Program-made: the position numbers and the translations under genes
Assembly: GCF_017562075.2 (NCBI RefSeq)
Contig: NC_054083.1
Span: 23,546,285 to 23,610,284, forward strand
Source: Anopheles merus
Taxonomy: Eukaryota; Arthropoda; Insecta; Diptera; Culicidae
Length of the DNA stretch: 64,000 nt
Direction: 5' to 3'
Shown: piece after piece, positions 38,201 to 51,500 of the stretch
Layout: every line of letters starts with the position of its first letter
How positions within the stretch are numbered: position 1 is the first letter of the stretch
The notes under the pieces: generated by a model
The model's database searches: none
Seen by the model: only the letters and a program-made list of their open reading frames with translations
Told to the model about the DNA's origin: nothing

Positions 38201-41200
38201 GATAAAAAAATACAATACTATGTTTTTTAAATACAAAAAATCAATTGGTCATTATGCTCTGTCCTTGCTATTGTCATATTCCTGATTATACACCCTGGTA
38301 GTCTGATCTCTTTTCGTGCTAGTGTCATGGTTCTTACAAATCTTGAAGATTATCTTTGTTCCTATCCTATTCGTACTGATCAGTTCACTGTTGGGCTCAG
38401 CAGTTGTCTTAGTCTTTTAGAAGTCCTAACTAGATCTAATCCTAAAATAATATTCAGTTGTTACCTTGAATCATTCCCATATACCATTGACTACCTCTAT
38501 TCTTGTTCATCTAATTGCTGTAGTCCCAGATCTTTAGAACCTTGAAGAAGCAATATATATGTTTGTTCAAACTCTCGCCATGAATGAATTAATTTCAACA
38601 CTTTCTCAAAAACCAGTCAATGTACAATGTCTGCTGCCAGTACGGAAGCTTAATTCAGTAACCAAAATCTACACCGCAGTCGCCCACCACTGTTTGATTT
38701 ATGCTTCTCACGACACTTATTTTCCTTCTACTGCAACAGGCATACAAACAAAGCAAAAAAAGCAACTGAGACTCGCCAAAAAGTAAATCAAGCTTCGTAG
38801 GAGGAAACTACTTTCATCCAGCATCGGCCGAGTCGCGTAACCACAGCGCAGCGCGCAATCTGTTGCCGTCTCGTTGGTGGTACTACAGTACGGCACGGCA
38901 GGACCTTTCGCCCGACCAAACAAAGGCTAATAATAACGTGAAACGTGACCGAATCGATCGACCAGATCTATCCGTGCGGCACTCGTATATCCTTATTTTA
39001 CTACGTCTTGCCTTCGCGCGGATGCAACACGAATGTGTAGCAAAATTCATCGAATCGTGTGGTTTTCGCGGAACAAGCGTCCCGATCAGCAGAATAGCAC
39101 AATTGCGTCCTCCGCGTGCATACAATCTGATAAATAAAAATCCCAAAAACCAGTCAAAAGCGCGAAAGGCGATCGTGCTCTTTCTATATTACATAGCAGC
39201 AGCACCATCACAACCAACTACGCCCAGAACCATCTAGCTTGGGAAGGGGAAGAGCAAACGGAAGAGGGTAACGCGCGTACAGAAAATAATTTACAAACCC
39301 CAACTCTCCCTTTCTGGTACCGAAAGAACCGAAAGATCGCATGAAATCTCTGCCGAAGGACAACACCGGTCGGGAACAGATATCTGATTCAGCAAAGAAA
39401 CTTTCCAAAAAAGCCGCTCGTTTCAAGGCGCATGTCGTCCGCATGGTACCGTCAGACTCACAAAGCGAGGATCACAACATCAACGAGACAGCAGCTCGCG
39501 CACGGGAGTTGCGCAACCGTTCGCTAGGACGGATGGTTTGGGCCACGGCCAGCGGCGGAATGAAAAAGAGGATCGGCCAGAGGAACGATGTAGAAAGTGA
39601 ACAGGACCAAAAGAGCGAACGAATGGGCGCACCATTGAAAGGAAAAGCCCTTCCCACGGGTCGTGGCGACGCGGCATCCTGTCTTTTCCCCCGGGTTGGT
39701 CACTTGCACTTTCTGCCTCTTCAACGGTTTGTTTAAGTACAAAACAACAACAAAAAACATCCCAGGCTTTTGCTGACTTACGTCACGTTCGTTGTCCTGG
39801 AAAAGGAATGAATTGATAAGTGATTTTGAATTTTTGAATTGTGCGATGAAAGTTTTTGCAAGGAAAACTCTTTCAATTTTATACTAAAAATAAACTTCTA
39901 TTAACTATGTTACTAATATCTTACTATATTATTTTTTTCTGACATTCAAGCACTTGTCAGTCCTAACCCAATAAGCATGACGATCTGCGCTCCACAAAGG
40001 CAAAGGATCACGTTCGATGGGTGTAATGTGTCTCGTTGCTTTTGCTCGGCCTCTGTTATTCGCTTCTTCTTAGCCAAACCGGCGGCTGGCAAAAAGTGCA
40101 TAATTCGAATCATATTGTGCAGCTTGCGATCGCGACCCACCATGTTCTTTTTTACTCATTTCGTACGTTCAATTATGGTATGACCCAGAAAAGGCAGACG
40201 CGAGCAACAACTACAGCCCCAATAGCAAAGCAGCCGGCGATGAAGCTGCTGCTGCTGCTGCTGCAGCAGCCGCTGCCGCCGCCGAAAAGAAACGAGAGTG
40301 AAACCCGAACGGGCGAACCAAGAGAAAGAGGAGTGAAATTAAAAAGAAAAGCGCCAAAAAACGACCGCCCTGTAGCTCATCAGCACAACAAAACGTGCAA
40401 TTTTGTGCATCCAAACCAAACGCAGACGGTTCGTGGTTTGCCGGGAACAAAACAAAAATGTATTGCACAGGCCAAACGCACGTCTGCGAGAAAAGTGGAT
40501 GCAACAGTGCACGAGAAAAGGGAAGAAAGGAATAATGCACACGGCGAGGTGGCACGGGGGCAAAGGAAATGTTGATCGTGCAGACGATGCTCCATTTGCC
40601 GGGGGGAAAAGTGCATCGAAAATGCAACGAAAGGTAATATAGCAACGGTTCACCACCAATTCCATAAACATTGCCCATTGCTCATACGTTTATGATTGGC
40701 CTTTTTCTTACTGAACTTTTATGGAAATGTACTAACCTATCGGAATGTACGCAAGACTCAAAACAACTCCCAAAAACAAAAGACAACAAAACACAGAAAA
40801 GTTGTAAACATTCGGAAAGCATCAAACATACTATGAGCCGGCGTGGTAAGTAATAAGAATAGTGAGTGTATGCTCTGTACTTCTTGTGCAGGTCGATCTG
40901 GTCACGATTTTATCGATTGTTAAATGTACGCGTAAATGTTTGTAAAAAAGAAAAAAATGTGTGTCAGCAAGGTTTAACATTCTGCGACATGAATAAATTT
41001 AGCATATTTTAAACAGATTTTAAAAACGTGAAATTATGAGGTTAATGTGGAAGGAAGCGGTGCTTTATGTGTCCATCGGAATGCGTTAATTGAATTATGC
41101 ACGAGATAAACGATCTAGAAACAAACAAACATATCTTCGTATAAATGAAATATGTCCTTATATGAAATATGTTTTAATTTTTGGAAATCGATCACCTAGG

Positions 41201-41414
41201 TCTCTATAGATAGTTTTAAATAATACAGTTTATGCAAATTTTGTATTTAAAATGACATTTTTAATAGTACTGCTCACTTCATCTGCAGCATACCAGAGCA
41301 TAAACGAGCCATAAAGACAAAGCTGAACTGGGCAAGATGTCATATAATCTCGAGAAAATTTGACTTAATCATTCGGAAATAGTATAATTTTCCATGACAC
41401 TTTTTCCAGATACT
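35221..41414. other. Non-coding block
   Basis: No exon is accepted. An uninterrupted plus-strand frame covers about 39130-39736 (ATG at 39341, charged, no recognisable domain), which is within chance expectation. CTG/CAG runs at 40243-40270 give a Leu-rich frame. AT-rich stretches lie at 35221-35560 and 40900-41414. Confidence 0.45.
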
Positions 41415-41663
41415 GGTGCCCTTCACGATTCTAGTCAGTTTTTTTTATATTGATTTTGACAGTTGGAGGCTGAAATCATGTAAACACACCATACAAAACC
41501 GCACACAAAACTAACCTGCAATTTTCAGTCTAGATTATTCTAGCCTCAAAGCTAGAATTAGATTCGACCTGATCAAAAAAATGGCAAAACAAGGTGGTGT
41601 TTACTTTTATCCCAAGAGTTTACATTTGATCTAAGTGTATGTAGTCCAGGTGGTCTCATAGTA

Positions 41664-41984
41664 CAGGGGTCTCCAAACTACGGCCCGCGGGCCGCATGCG
41701 GCCCTCGAGAGTCTATTATGCGGCCCGTGGCAACTTTGTGAAGGTTAAAATAAATAGTAAATTATTGTGACCATTTTAAAAGAAAATGTATTTGTTGCTT
41801 TTCAGAGACGAGGACCAAACTTAAATAATAAAAATCTATAGGAGTTTTGTATATTATGGTATTATTTTCTTATAAAGACGATATTGAATCGTTCGCATAA
41901 GATACAGGCAACGAAAAAATGACCCTCAACACCATTATATTTGAAGCAATGCGGCCCGTAAACTGAAAAGTTTGGAGACCTCTG
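41664..41984 (+). mobile_element. hAT-superfamily MITE with perfect 8-bp target duplication
   Basis: A 321-bp element with 16-bp terminal inverted repeats: CAGGGGTCTCCAAACT at the left and, read inward from the right, CAGAGGTCTCCAAACT (one mismatch). It is flanked on both sides by TCATAGTA (41656-41663 and 41985-41992), the 8-bp duplication typical of hAT transposition. Subterminal GCGGCCC words recur at both ends and the palindromic GGCCCGCGGGCC sits near the left end, as in other hAT elements with this terminus. There is no transposase. It sits inside element A; the other copy lacks it. Confidence 0.93.
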
Positions 41985-42201
41985 TCATAGTATGTTTTTA
42001 TCACCAAATTTGAACGTAACTTTTTGACAGGACGGGTTAAAACTTTTGCTCAAACAAGCTTTCTGGGAGCACACAAAACACAAAACAAAAGTCTTCATTC
42101 AGAAGCAAAAGCGATACAAATCCGCTTTCGTAATTCATACACCTTGGTAGAAGCCCACCTGTCATTATACCCACTTTGATAGCTGCTCGAAAACTGCTAT
42201 A

Positions 42202-42585
42202 CAGGTGTCCCCCGAGATACGACTGTATTTGGGACCGAGAAAATGTCCCAAAGCAAGGCGTATGTCGAAAAAGTCGTATGTCGAATATCTATGAATATAA
42301 AGTTTATAACCGAAGTTGAAGAGTTGGAATTTATGATATCGTGTATTTTATTTAAAATAATGTTCGATAATGTAATAATTATATTTTAAAACCCGTACAC
42401 AATATAGATATTCAAGATAGGGTAGTTGTGGAATCTTTGGAAATGTGTGTATAACGGTTATGTGCCCAGATATTCAAAAAAATACATCAATTTCTTGTCA
42501 ATGACAACTTTTAACTGTCAAAATCAAAATCGTCGTATCTGCGAATCGTCGTAACTCGAGGGGGTCGTAACTCGGGGGACGCCTG
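42202..42585 (+). mobile_element. Tc1/mariner-superfamily MITE at a TA target
   Basis: A 384-bp element with 22-bp terminal inverted repeats matching at 20 positions. The left end starts CAGGTGTCCCCCGAGATAC; the right end read inward starts CAGGCGTCCCCCGAGTTAC. TA flanks both ends (42200-42201 and 42586-42587). It has no coding capacity. The corresponding point in the inverted copy near 61900-61930 is uninserted and aligns without a gap once one TA is removed. The superfamily is assigned from the TA target and TIR form. Confidence 0.9.
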
Positions 42586-42648
42586 TACAATGCAAACAGC
42601 TGACAGGTTGAAATTTCAGCCTACGAGCTTAAAACGGAAAGAGCCCCA

Positions 42649-45600
42649 CTACCTTATTTGTAACGTTATATCAGGACAAAGTCATTTGAATGTAGGCCTT
42701 ATACTGTATTTGCAATATTTTTTTACTCATAAAATAAACCTATTAAAAATACAACTTAGCCCCAATTTGACCCAATCAGGCGCCGCAGTGCGTACGACCG
42801 TTTTAACCGCAGTAGAAACGTGCGTAAATCTATGCGACTAATGATGTCAATATCGAACCCTTCCGAGCGTTTGTGTGATCTTTCCAAAGTCCACTTCGCT
42901 GGCCCCTGCGGCGAGCCTACCCTAGCATCAGGCGCGATGAGCTGAGCTCGTTTAGAAACTCATCTCGTCAACGCACAACGCCGATTGCAGCACACTTAAT
43001 GAGCTACCATCATTCTGCATTATGCTCGCGATCCCTCCTCCCTATCTCTCTTGTACCCTGCACTACAACAAACCATCAGCCAGAGCGCGACCTTAGCAAC
43101 AAGCTCGACGCATTTGGTACTGTTTTTGGGGGCTACAATAGGAGGGAAGAACTGGAAAAAACGGTTGACCCCACAACCAGGCTGCCAACACAGACCACAA
43201 AGAGAGCTTGGCAAACACATGCTGCTTCGATCGAAACGGGGACCGAGCACGAGGGGTTGAAGGTGACAAAACGATGCACAGCACACACACACACCGTACG
43301 CAGCAGCCGCAGACACAATGTGCAATGAAAACTTTAACCGTTGCCGAAACACACCCCAAAACGCGTGGATATTGTTGCGAAAAAAAACAACAACGGCAAC
43401 TCAACAACGACGACAGCAACACGCCATCTTCACTTGCAATAGAAATGTCGACCGGGTTCAGTGGGAGTGAGTGGGGAAGAGGGCAAGATTGTTACAGCTT
43501 CGCCTCCAAGTGAGATGTAAAATAATTTTGAGCGCCAATACCAATTGCAATGACAATACCACAATCAATTCGGGCTCCACACGTGGAGCCATTGTCAGCA
43601 GCAGCGCGGGGGGCATATGTTGAAGAAGTCTTTTGTTGTACGCCACCAGAAAGTGTTTTCTTTCTTCTTCTGCTGCTGCTGCTGCTGCAGCGTTGCCTGC
43701 AGAAGTGATTTTTTTCTGCACACTCTAACACGCGTAATACGCATTCGACACAGCCACGCATCTATACACGGGCGTAGTGTAAGGCTCGTTCAAATGTATA
43801 TACGCACGCATATTTCGACATCGGCGGCAAGACGGGGACGTGATCGTCAAAGTTGATGAGGGTTTTGCTTTCCTGCGGATGTTTTTTTTCTCTCTCTCTC
43901 TGTCTTCTTAATGTTGCTGTACTATTACCACCTTTTTCATAACCCAAGCTAAGCCAAGTGGTTGGTGGCGTTAATGCCAAAAGCACTCCCCACCATGCGC
44001 AAAGCGCAAATGACAAATGTGTGGTCCAAATTTGGCTAAATGAATCAATTTCAGTTTCATTTCGCTTCTTTCTTTCGAAACTTTCGTGTCGTCTTCGCGG
44101 GGGTAGGGGAAGGAGGCTAGTTGGTTGAGTGATTTTTAAAAAATGAAGCTACCACTAATTTATCACTCATGTTCACGTTTTCTATTGTTTGGAGTTGTTT
44201 TTTTACTGTCATGTGACACCATTTGAGAAGATTAAACGACGTGACACGGTGTATTTATACAATTCAAACGGCGTTTCTAAGAATTATTTTGCAATCATCA
44301 TTAGCTGCAACATAACTCTCGCTGTTTATGATATTTTTATGAGAAATATACACGAATAAAACATGTATATTTATGACTATCACATGTCAACTTGTATCCT
44401 TTCACACTTAAATAATGATAGAATCTAATTTGAGCAAAGCACCGCAAAAAACACACACAGAGCTTAAGCTCTACCCAACTTTCAAATTAACCTGTTCCGA
44501 GTCCACGGATTAAGGGGGCAAGTGGGAAAGGCTCATTCTAATCACGTGCTGCTCGATTCACGGTCACACGACCGCACACACCTCCCTCCGAAAACGACCA
44601 ACCACTTGTTTTTTGCGCTCAAATTCGAAATCGAACTTCACCGAACACGATCAGACTGCAGACTTGTGCGCGGGCCTCAAGTACCTGCTAAGCGGCTTAC
44701 ACGTACGATTGCTCAGGCAAGGTAGGGCGTGGTAAAAGCTCCACACTTTAAGCTGACAATACGGGCACAAAAAAGTTCCCCGCAAAGAAGTCCTTTAGTT
44801 TTTTCAAAGCCCTGACCATTGTGAAGGCTTTAAAACAGCATAACTTTACCCTCGATATTATGTCAAAATTTGTATCAACGCTCGTTTGCGTCTGAAGTCG
44901 AGCATAAAATTCGTCTCAGCCATCGTCGCTGCAAAACTAAGCCACTGGAGCACACTGGCCGCCCAACCGAGAAGGTGTAAATTTTGGAGATTTTTTCCAC
45001 CTCCCTTCGCGGTTTGCCAGTTTTTGTTTGCCGTGAGCTTCACCGATGGTTCGCGCTCTTTGCGTCAGCCTGTGCTTTATTTTGTCATCTTAACCTGTCC
45101 ATTCTTCCCCACCACACACACAGACACACACACACACAGTGCGGTTGCGTAATGTTTACCCTCCGCCGTCGTTAGCCCCAGTTCCACACACAAAGCCAGA
45201 CCCAGCGGTGTTGAAGGTGAGGCAGCCTCGGTCGGAAAGTAACGCAATCTTCCCCGAAAAAAGAAACTTCAAAACGTTTTATTTGAAAAAAAGCCAATGG
45301 AAGTGGAAATCCGAAATCCATGGGCTTCGATCTTCGAGCAAAGCAGTGAGCTTTTCACTAATACTGCTTTGAATAATCGCTGCTAAATGTGGTTAAATTT
45401 AGATTTTGAATTCTTCGAACACGCATTAGAAACATTGCGCAGCAACAGAGTGTGCAAGGAGAGTTTGGATATTACACAATCCATTACGGAAGTAACAGCT
45501 GTTTGATTAGAGGTAAAACCATCTGCCAAAACGATGATATCAGCCAACACAGCGAAGAGGAGCATGATAAAATACAAACATACTGGAGCAAACCGGAACC

Positions 45601-45769
45601 CCGTCTAGAGAGATGGAGGAGTAATACAACTCTTCAAACATTTGCAAACGCTGTTTTATTTTGTACAACACATTGCAGGAGAAACCTAGTATCAATCAAG
45701 TTTGAGTCGTTACTTTGCCGAATGCTTTTTTTGTTATACGATAATCAAAATCAGGTCTCTGAGAACTGT
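42649..45769. other. Non-coding block
   Basis: No exon is recognised. A CTG run at 43670-43688 and short CA tracts (43284-43294, 45116-45139) create spurious frames. Confidence 0.45.
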
Positions 45770-45836
45770 TAGAGATTTGAACTAACGACGTGCGTGTTAC
45801 GGGGTCTCAGTCTTGACGACTGTACTACGAAAGCGG
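45770..45836 (-). mobile_element. tRNA-like SINE head, fragment
   Basis: The minus strand has a box A-like GTAGTACAGTCGTCAAG and, about 30 bases on, a good box B-like AGTTCAAATCTC. The TACAGTCGTCAA core is shared with the SINE at 31.8 kb. No body or tail follows, so this is a head fragment or an isolated tRNA-like sequence. Confidence 0.45.
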
Positions 45837-47406
45837 GCACTAAGACTGTCGTTGAATGTGGAGCAGGTTCTAGAGATCAAAAACTCACTAGAAGATTCAT
45901 AAGCGTATCTAATATGAGCTGATTACGATTGGAATTTTGTGCAACTGCTTAGAAAGTATTTTGTAGTTGAAATTATATTCTAACATTTTGCATTTATAAT
46001 CCTCACCCTTTACAATATCGATCTCCCTTACGATCTACTCGGTTCCGTCATGTGCACCTCAAACTTTACTTTACTTTACATTAATTGCGTTCTGAAACTC
46101 AGTTCAATCTTTTTCTACACCCTCGATCAGCACCGATTCCCTCAGCAAGCTTGGTTTTTTATTATGTTTCCTTCTCACTCCCCTCGGTTTTGCCGTCAGC
46201 TGGTCGTGCGTACACTTTAGTACGGTAGCTCTTGCCACACACTCCCTCACACGGACAGCTTTATTTCGGCAGTAAATAATCCGCTAATCTTTCCCTCGTC
46301 TTTCCCTTCCCAACAGACACACCTCCACTAATCCTACACAGCACCATCAAATGGGTCCCTCTCTTCTTGTCACTCTGGTGCCGCCCGAAAACTACTTTGA
46401 GAGGTTAGGGTTTCTACTTTGAAGCAGTAGAAGAAGAAGAAAAAATACAGTTTGAAGGTCCAACACACACCCAACCTACACATCCTCACCTACCCCAACC
46501 CTACTTTGGCCCACTGGTACCGTTTCGGAAAGCTGTACGTTTTTCAATACACATCAACGGTTTTGGGGCACAATTCGTTGGATTCGGAGGTTGGTTCGGG
46601 CAACTGTAGCATGTGGTTGGACCGGAGGGGCGCTATGTTTTTTCAGCTTTTTCACTCAGAAAAACAAGAAGAAGCCATGCCACAAGTGTCGGAGCACGAG
46701 TTCGCTCTCAGTTGGCTTTTTTTGTATCAACACTTGTAAAAGTTTGTAAAAAAAACTCATAAAATATTGCTCAAAAACTTCCCAAAAATGTAGTGCTCCC
46801 TCCATCGTTTTAATTACTCGCTCAAACAACGACAAAAAAAACTCGGTCCTACCCCACTACTTGCTGGGTGCTACTCCGTGCCGTACCAAAACCGTACAGC
46901 TCCTCGTGTATCCGCCGCCAAGAGATGTGTGAGTGGCTGGATGAGTGGTTCTCGCCGTGCCCTAACACGCTCACACGATCGCAACGCACCACCCTCGGCC
47001 CCCTAATTCGGTCGATCTACTCACGAAACGGGGGTGAGGTGAGCAATACAAACACACAAAAAAAACCCTCTCACACAATCACTCACACAAAACTCACGGC
47101 CTTTACAGCATTCGGTGTTTCTCTCTGTGTATGTACGTTCACGGTGTGTTTTATCTCACTCACTCCCCATTCGGTGGTGCGCTCGCTCCACGCTTGATTC
47201 GCCTTCGCCTACTTTGTCTATGAATAGAAAACGCTTCTTCCAACTACGCGCCAGCAGCCGCGGGCCCCGATTGCGCAATCTCCATCGAGAGTGAAAATTG
47301 GCCAAGTGCAGTAGGCCATCGACGGAAAGTGGGTCGCACACAGTGACGAGCGCGCGCGCGTTCCGATCGGCGTAGCACATCCACCCTCCACCCCAGCCCA
47401 GCTCAC
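45837..47406. other. Non-coding block
   Basis: No exon is recognised. Confidence 0.45.
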
Positions 47407-47535
47407 CGGCTCCGGTAGCCCCACCCCTGCTTCCGATCCACCCCCTCGAGGCGCTGGCATTATTTTCGACGCCATGCTACCACCGAAATAATCATCATCG
47501 CCGCCGTGGCCGCTGTTGGTGGTGCTGAGTCGTGG
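47407..47535 (-). CDS. Candidate 43-codon internal exon (unknown product)
   Basis: I do not recognise this protein. Between an acceptor-like CAG (47536-47538, preceded by CTTTAATCTCGTG) and a strong donor, CCG|GTGAGC, lie exactly 43 in-frame codons. The peptide is Gly/Ser/Asp-rich and contains the words GGDDDYFGGS and MASKIMPAPRGGG. It is on the ftz-f1 strand, 24 kb upstream, so an exon of a longer alpha-type ftz-f1 transcript is one possibility and an unrelated gene another. Its phase-0 end does not obviously match the phase-2 AG sites I see in the ftz-f1 exon. Chance open frame in GC-rich DNA is a real alternative. Confidence 0.22.
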
Positions 47536-47789
47536 CTGCACGAGATTAAAGTGCGATGGAAGTGATGGAGCATGTTGATAGAGGCACGGGATGGGGGGAG
47601 AACGACGTGGGCCACAGTTCGGCTGTGTTTAACTGTTTCCATTCGGATATCCGACAGTTTGTATTGTAATTTTTCACATTTTTATACACATTTTGCTTTG
47701 CATAAAGCGATAATATTATTCGAGCGAATAAATAATCTTGTAGCACACAGCACCTTCGAGGCGTAACGTATAAGAGGGGGTGTGTCAAA

Positions 47790-48560
47790 CATTGTTTTTA
47801 TAAACATTTGTACCAACATAAGTTAAAAAATGATTGAAAAGGATTATAGCTAGATAATTTAAATGGAAGTTGAATTTTATAATTTTAAAATTTTTACTTT
47901 AAAAAACATTTTAAAAACATATAACTATGACATAAATGTGCACATATTCTGGTAAATTAATTTCATTATTCATCTCTTTTTTTGTTAAAACATGTATGAC
48001 TTTCTAGAACACGACGAAAAAAAAACAAGCCTGACAATCAATACTTCAAACATTTTGAAACATTAAATTTCGATTATTTCAAATTGATTTGAGTTTCTTT
48101 TGGCGTTATTTACCGACTTACACCACAGAAAGACCAAACAAAATAAAAAAAGCTAAAATATGAAGAAAATGATAAATACAATGAAACGAAATATATTGAG
48201 CAATAGATATCACAAACGGAAAATAAGAAGAATGGTCAATTCATAATTAACAAAGACTAATTCAAAATTAGCTAATGAAAATAAAAGTGAGATACAAGTT
48301 ACATAAAACAAGTGTGAAAAAGGAGAAATAATGTGTCTATACACTATAACATCAATAAAAACTAAAAAAATAACTAAATGAATTAACAAGAAAACAACAA
48401 GAAACTTACATAAACAAATCAGTTAAAAAAACTAAGAGCATAACAAGAAGACCAAGTCATAAATACAAATAATTGAAGAAGAAAAAACCCTAATTCGCAA
48501 TCAATACGATTTCCTAATATAATAATAATTAAACGTTTATACTAATACATTTCCCTAACT
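47790..48560. other. AT-rich, A-biased non-coding block
   Basis: The block is strongly AT-rich, and from about 48000 the plus strand is mostly A with little T (words such as AAAATAAAAAAAG). There are no open frames of note and no terminal repeats. Confidence 0.7.
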
Positions 48561-51500
48561 TTTCAACAGACCAATACATATCATACACGTACGAGATAAA
48601 GAAACCACTTTTACGACCAAAGCAGTGGAGTCGACACGTCTGCACCGGGAAGCTGCATCATCATCCCCCATCCCTGAATGATTGTCCGAGGTCGGGAATT
48701 GATTGCGTAAAAACCACCCCACACTGTGTCGCGCCGGATGAACGTGGGGAGCGAGTGGTGCGTCCGCTCATTTCTGGCGTGATGCGGGGAAAACCGGGAA
48801 AAGAAAACATAAAACAAGGTAGCGCAAACATACGCATCGAAGACGAGCGTTCCCACCAACCCACACACGCACACATGCACAGACAACCCCTGTTGGGGGG
48901 GTTTGAGCGATGGGTGTGGGCTGTATTTATCTTACACCAACAGCGGGAGATATAGAAAGCCATGCCATCCTCTCATAAACCCTGCGAGGAGTCGGGAGGA
49001 TCCGTTCAGAGGGGATGAGGGACAGCAGTTTATCAGTGGAGAGAATTGGCTTCTTTTTTTTTTAGTCGGAGAAACCATTACCAGAGTATCTTAACGTGAT
49101 CGTGATGAAAGCCAAAGGTGGGTGTTTGAAGTGGTTAAGATTGGTCAGATGGAATTGACTCGGCGAGGTGCACACATCACTTGAGTAGAAAAAGGAGGTT
49201 TCATCTCATAATCGTTTGTTGGATAAAGCACCCCATTCTGGAGATACATTTGATTGCATTCCCCAACTCGCTAATGGAGTCGCTTTTAAATTGAAAATGA
49301 ATCTATATTCAAGCACTATTTCCCCATGTATTAATTTCTCAAACGTTTACGTAACATGTACAAGCTCAAACAGTACTTAAAGCTCATGCTTGTCACATTA
49401 TGATTTACTATATCCGTCATTCTGAGGAGGCAAAAAAAGCGTTACAGTTCCGCTTGGAGTACGAAACTATTTTTTTTTTATTACACAATCCTTTCTTCCT
49501 GGAGAAAAGAGACATTCTCCCACAATTAGTCACCACGAAACGCTGTGTCCGGAGTCCAGTGCGAAAAAGACACCAAGTGTTGATGGTTATCTACCACAAC
49601 CTATCTACCTTCTCCACACACATACTCTCACGTCGTTTGCGAAATGAGTCGATCCGGAACCGATGTGGTAGTGATGATGGTGTCTGGGAATTGATTTTCA
49701 CAGCCCAGGCCCTGCACAAGAATTGGAGCGATGCACAGCCCCAGAAGATGGAGAACGAAACTTTCACCCGACCAGTGAGCCAGCCACCGAGCGTCCGGAC
49801 CCACGAAAACTGGGCCCACAGCCACCTTACCTGCGACCCGTGTGAATGCTCATAGCCCCGTAGCAGCGAAGAATTACGCCGGACACAGGAAAGCTTACCA
49901 GACCGTAGCCGAACAAACCGCCTCCCAGGATGAATGGCAAAATGTAGTGTTTTAATGGTCTTTTTTTGTCAGTGCCTTCTGGGCAACACAGCACATCGTT
50001 GTCTGACAGTTTTTTGTGATATTTTTGACTTGGTTTGGTCCCCCTTCAATGCTGTTGCTGGCCACACGAGTTCAGTACTTCTGCACCACGGATGACGCCC
50101 GGCACTGATTGCGGGTGGAAGACTTCATAAAAATGAAAGTGTGGAAGGTGTTTGCGAAGTTTTTTGTCGAGCGATGTTTAAGCAGAAAATGGTCTCCTGC
50201 TTGAGCCATCCGTATCAACGAAAAGGTAAAAAAACGGTTGAGACATTTTTGTAGGTACTTCAAAGGAAAATTGTAGCCTTTTATGAATCTAGTGAAAACT
50301 GTGTTTTTATATACATTATTTTATATTAAAATTAGTTTTTCTTTTCAAACCTGTAAAGTAAATATTGAGTGTAAAGATTAAATGTTTCTAAAACATGTAT
50401 GCAATCTTTCATTGATAACTAAAAACGAAATAACTAAAAAATAGTAAAAACACCGATTTATTTTGTTGACTGAGTACAACTGGCAGTCAAAGAAGAGCCC
50501 GAACCTACAAATTAGCTGGAAAACTCATTACACTCATTCTGTTCAATAACCGACAATGCCGAAAAGTAATCATGCTCCATCATACAAAGTAATCCCAGGC
50601 GAAAAATGGAAGCAAAAAAAAGAAAAACGCAAAAGCTTTGCAAAACCCGCGCCCAGAGATTGACACACTTCACGCTTTCATGTCGTTGGGGGCAGCAAAC
50701 ACACACATCATAACGAATTATGCTGATCGATTCGTTCATCGGCCCGATCGGATGGGTTGGAAGGGCAGGAAAAAATACATGCACACAGAAACACATGGAG
50801 GAGAGCAGTAATAACCACAGCGCCACAGCCAGCCAAATTTCGTGCCTGTTTAAAGCGAAGAATGCATCGAAAATATGAAACACCCGAAAGAAGCCCAGGT
50901 CCATAAGTCACCACCCCCATCCCACCAGCCCTTATAGACCAAACAGGGGGGGGGGAGGGTTGTCCTCAGAAGGGCCCTCCCCACCCCTTCCACACAAACA
51001 CACGACCGTTGCACGAATTGTGCAGCACAAACCCGACATAATAATAAGTTGCATTTTCGGCTGCTTGAATATTCATGCCGAATTTATTTTTTTATTATTT
51101 TCTGGGGAGACACGTGTGGAACAAACCAAAACGAAAAAAGGGTAATCAGTAAGCCGCAGCAAAGGGTTGTGGGTGGAAGGTAGACATCCCCCAACTCCAA
51201 CTGCAGTTGGATGGTGGTGGGTTTTTTAGCAGTAAACCCTAAAATTAAAGTAGGTCAGTGGTATAAATTTTATAGCCATTGTGTTAAAACACCCCTTCCT
51301 CTCAGATTTCTCCCCCCGTTTGGTGCGCAAATCGGGACACGAGGGGGTTATGTTTCATATTTTCTGCCTTTGCATTGAGTGTTTTTATGTTCGTTTTTTC
51401 TTTTCTTCCAAAGCATGAATCGTACAGACCGTACTCCGGTAGGTTTGCATCCTGCGTCGGCAGAAAACACATCCTTTCCAACGTCATCAACGGCACTAGT

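Larger units (their letters stand above)
41415..42648 (+). mobile_element. Small repeat element (copy A) disrupted by two nested MITEs
   Basis: Outer segments match the inverted copy at 61842-62373. After removing the two insertions and their target duplications, about 519 bases remain against 532 in the other copy. One end begins GGTGCCCTTCACGATTC and the other, read inward, GGGGCTCTTTCCG, a weak terminal inverted match. Both subterminal regions carry GGCTGAAAT. No coding capacity. The family is not one I can name. Confidence 0.75.

Noticed and set aside
39130..39736. About 200 uninterrupted codons on the plus strand with a charged peptide from ATG 39341
   Set aside because: Length is within chance for 64 kb in six frames; no recognisable motif; the reverse strand is equally open. 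Codon-level conservation would change this view.
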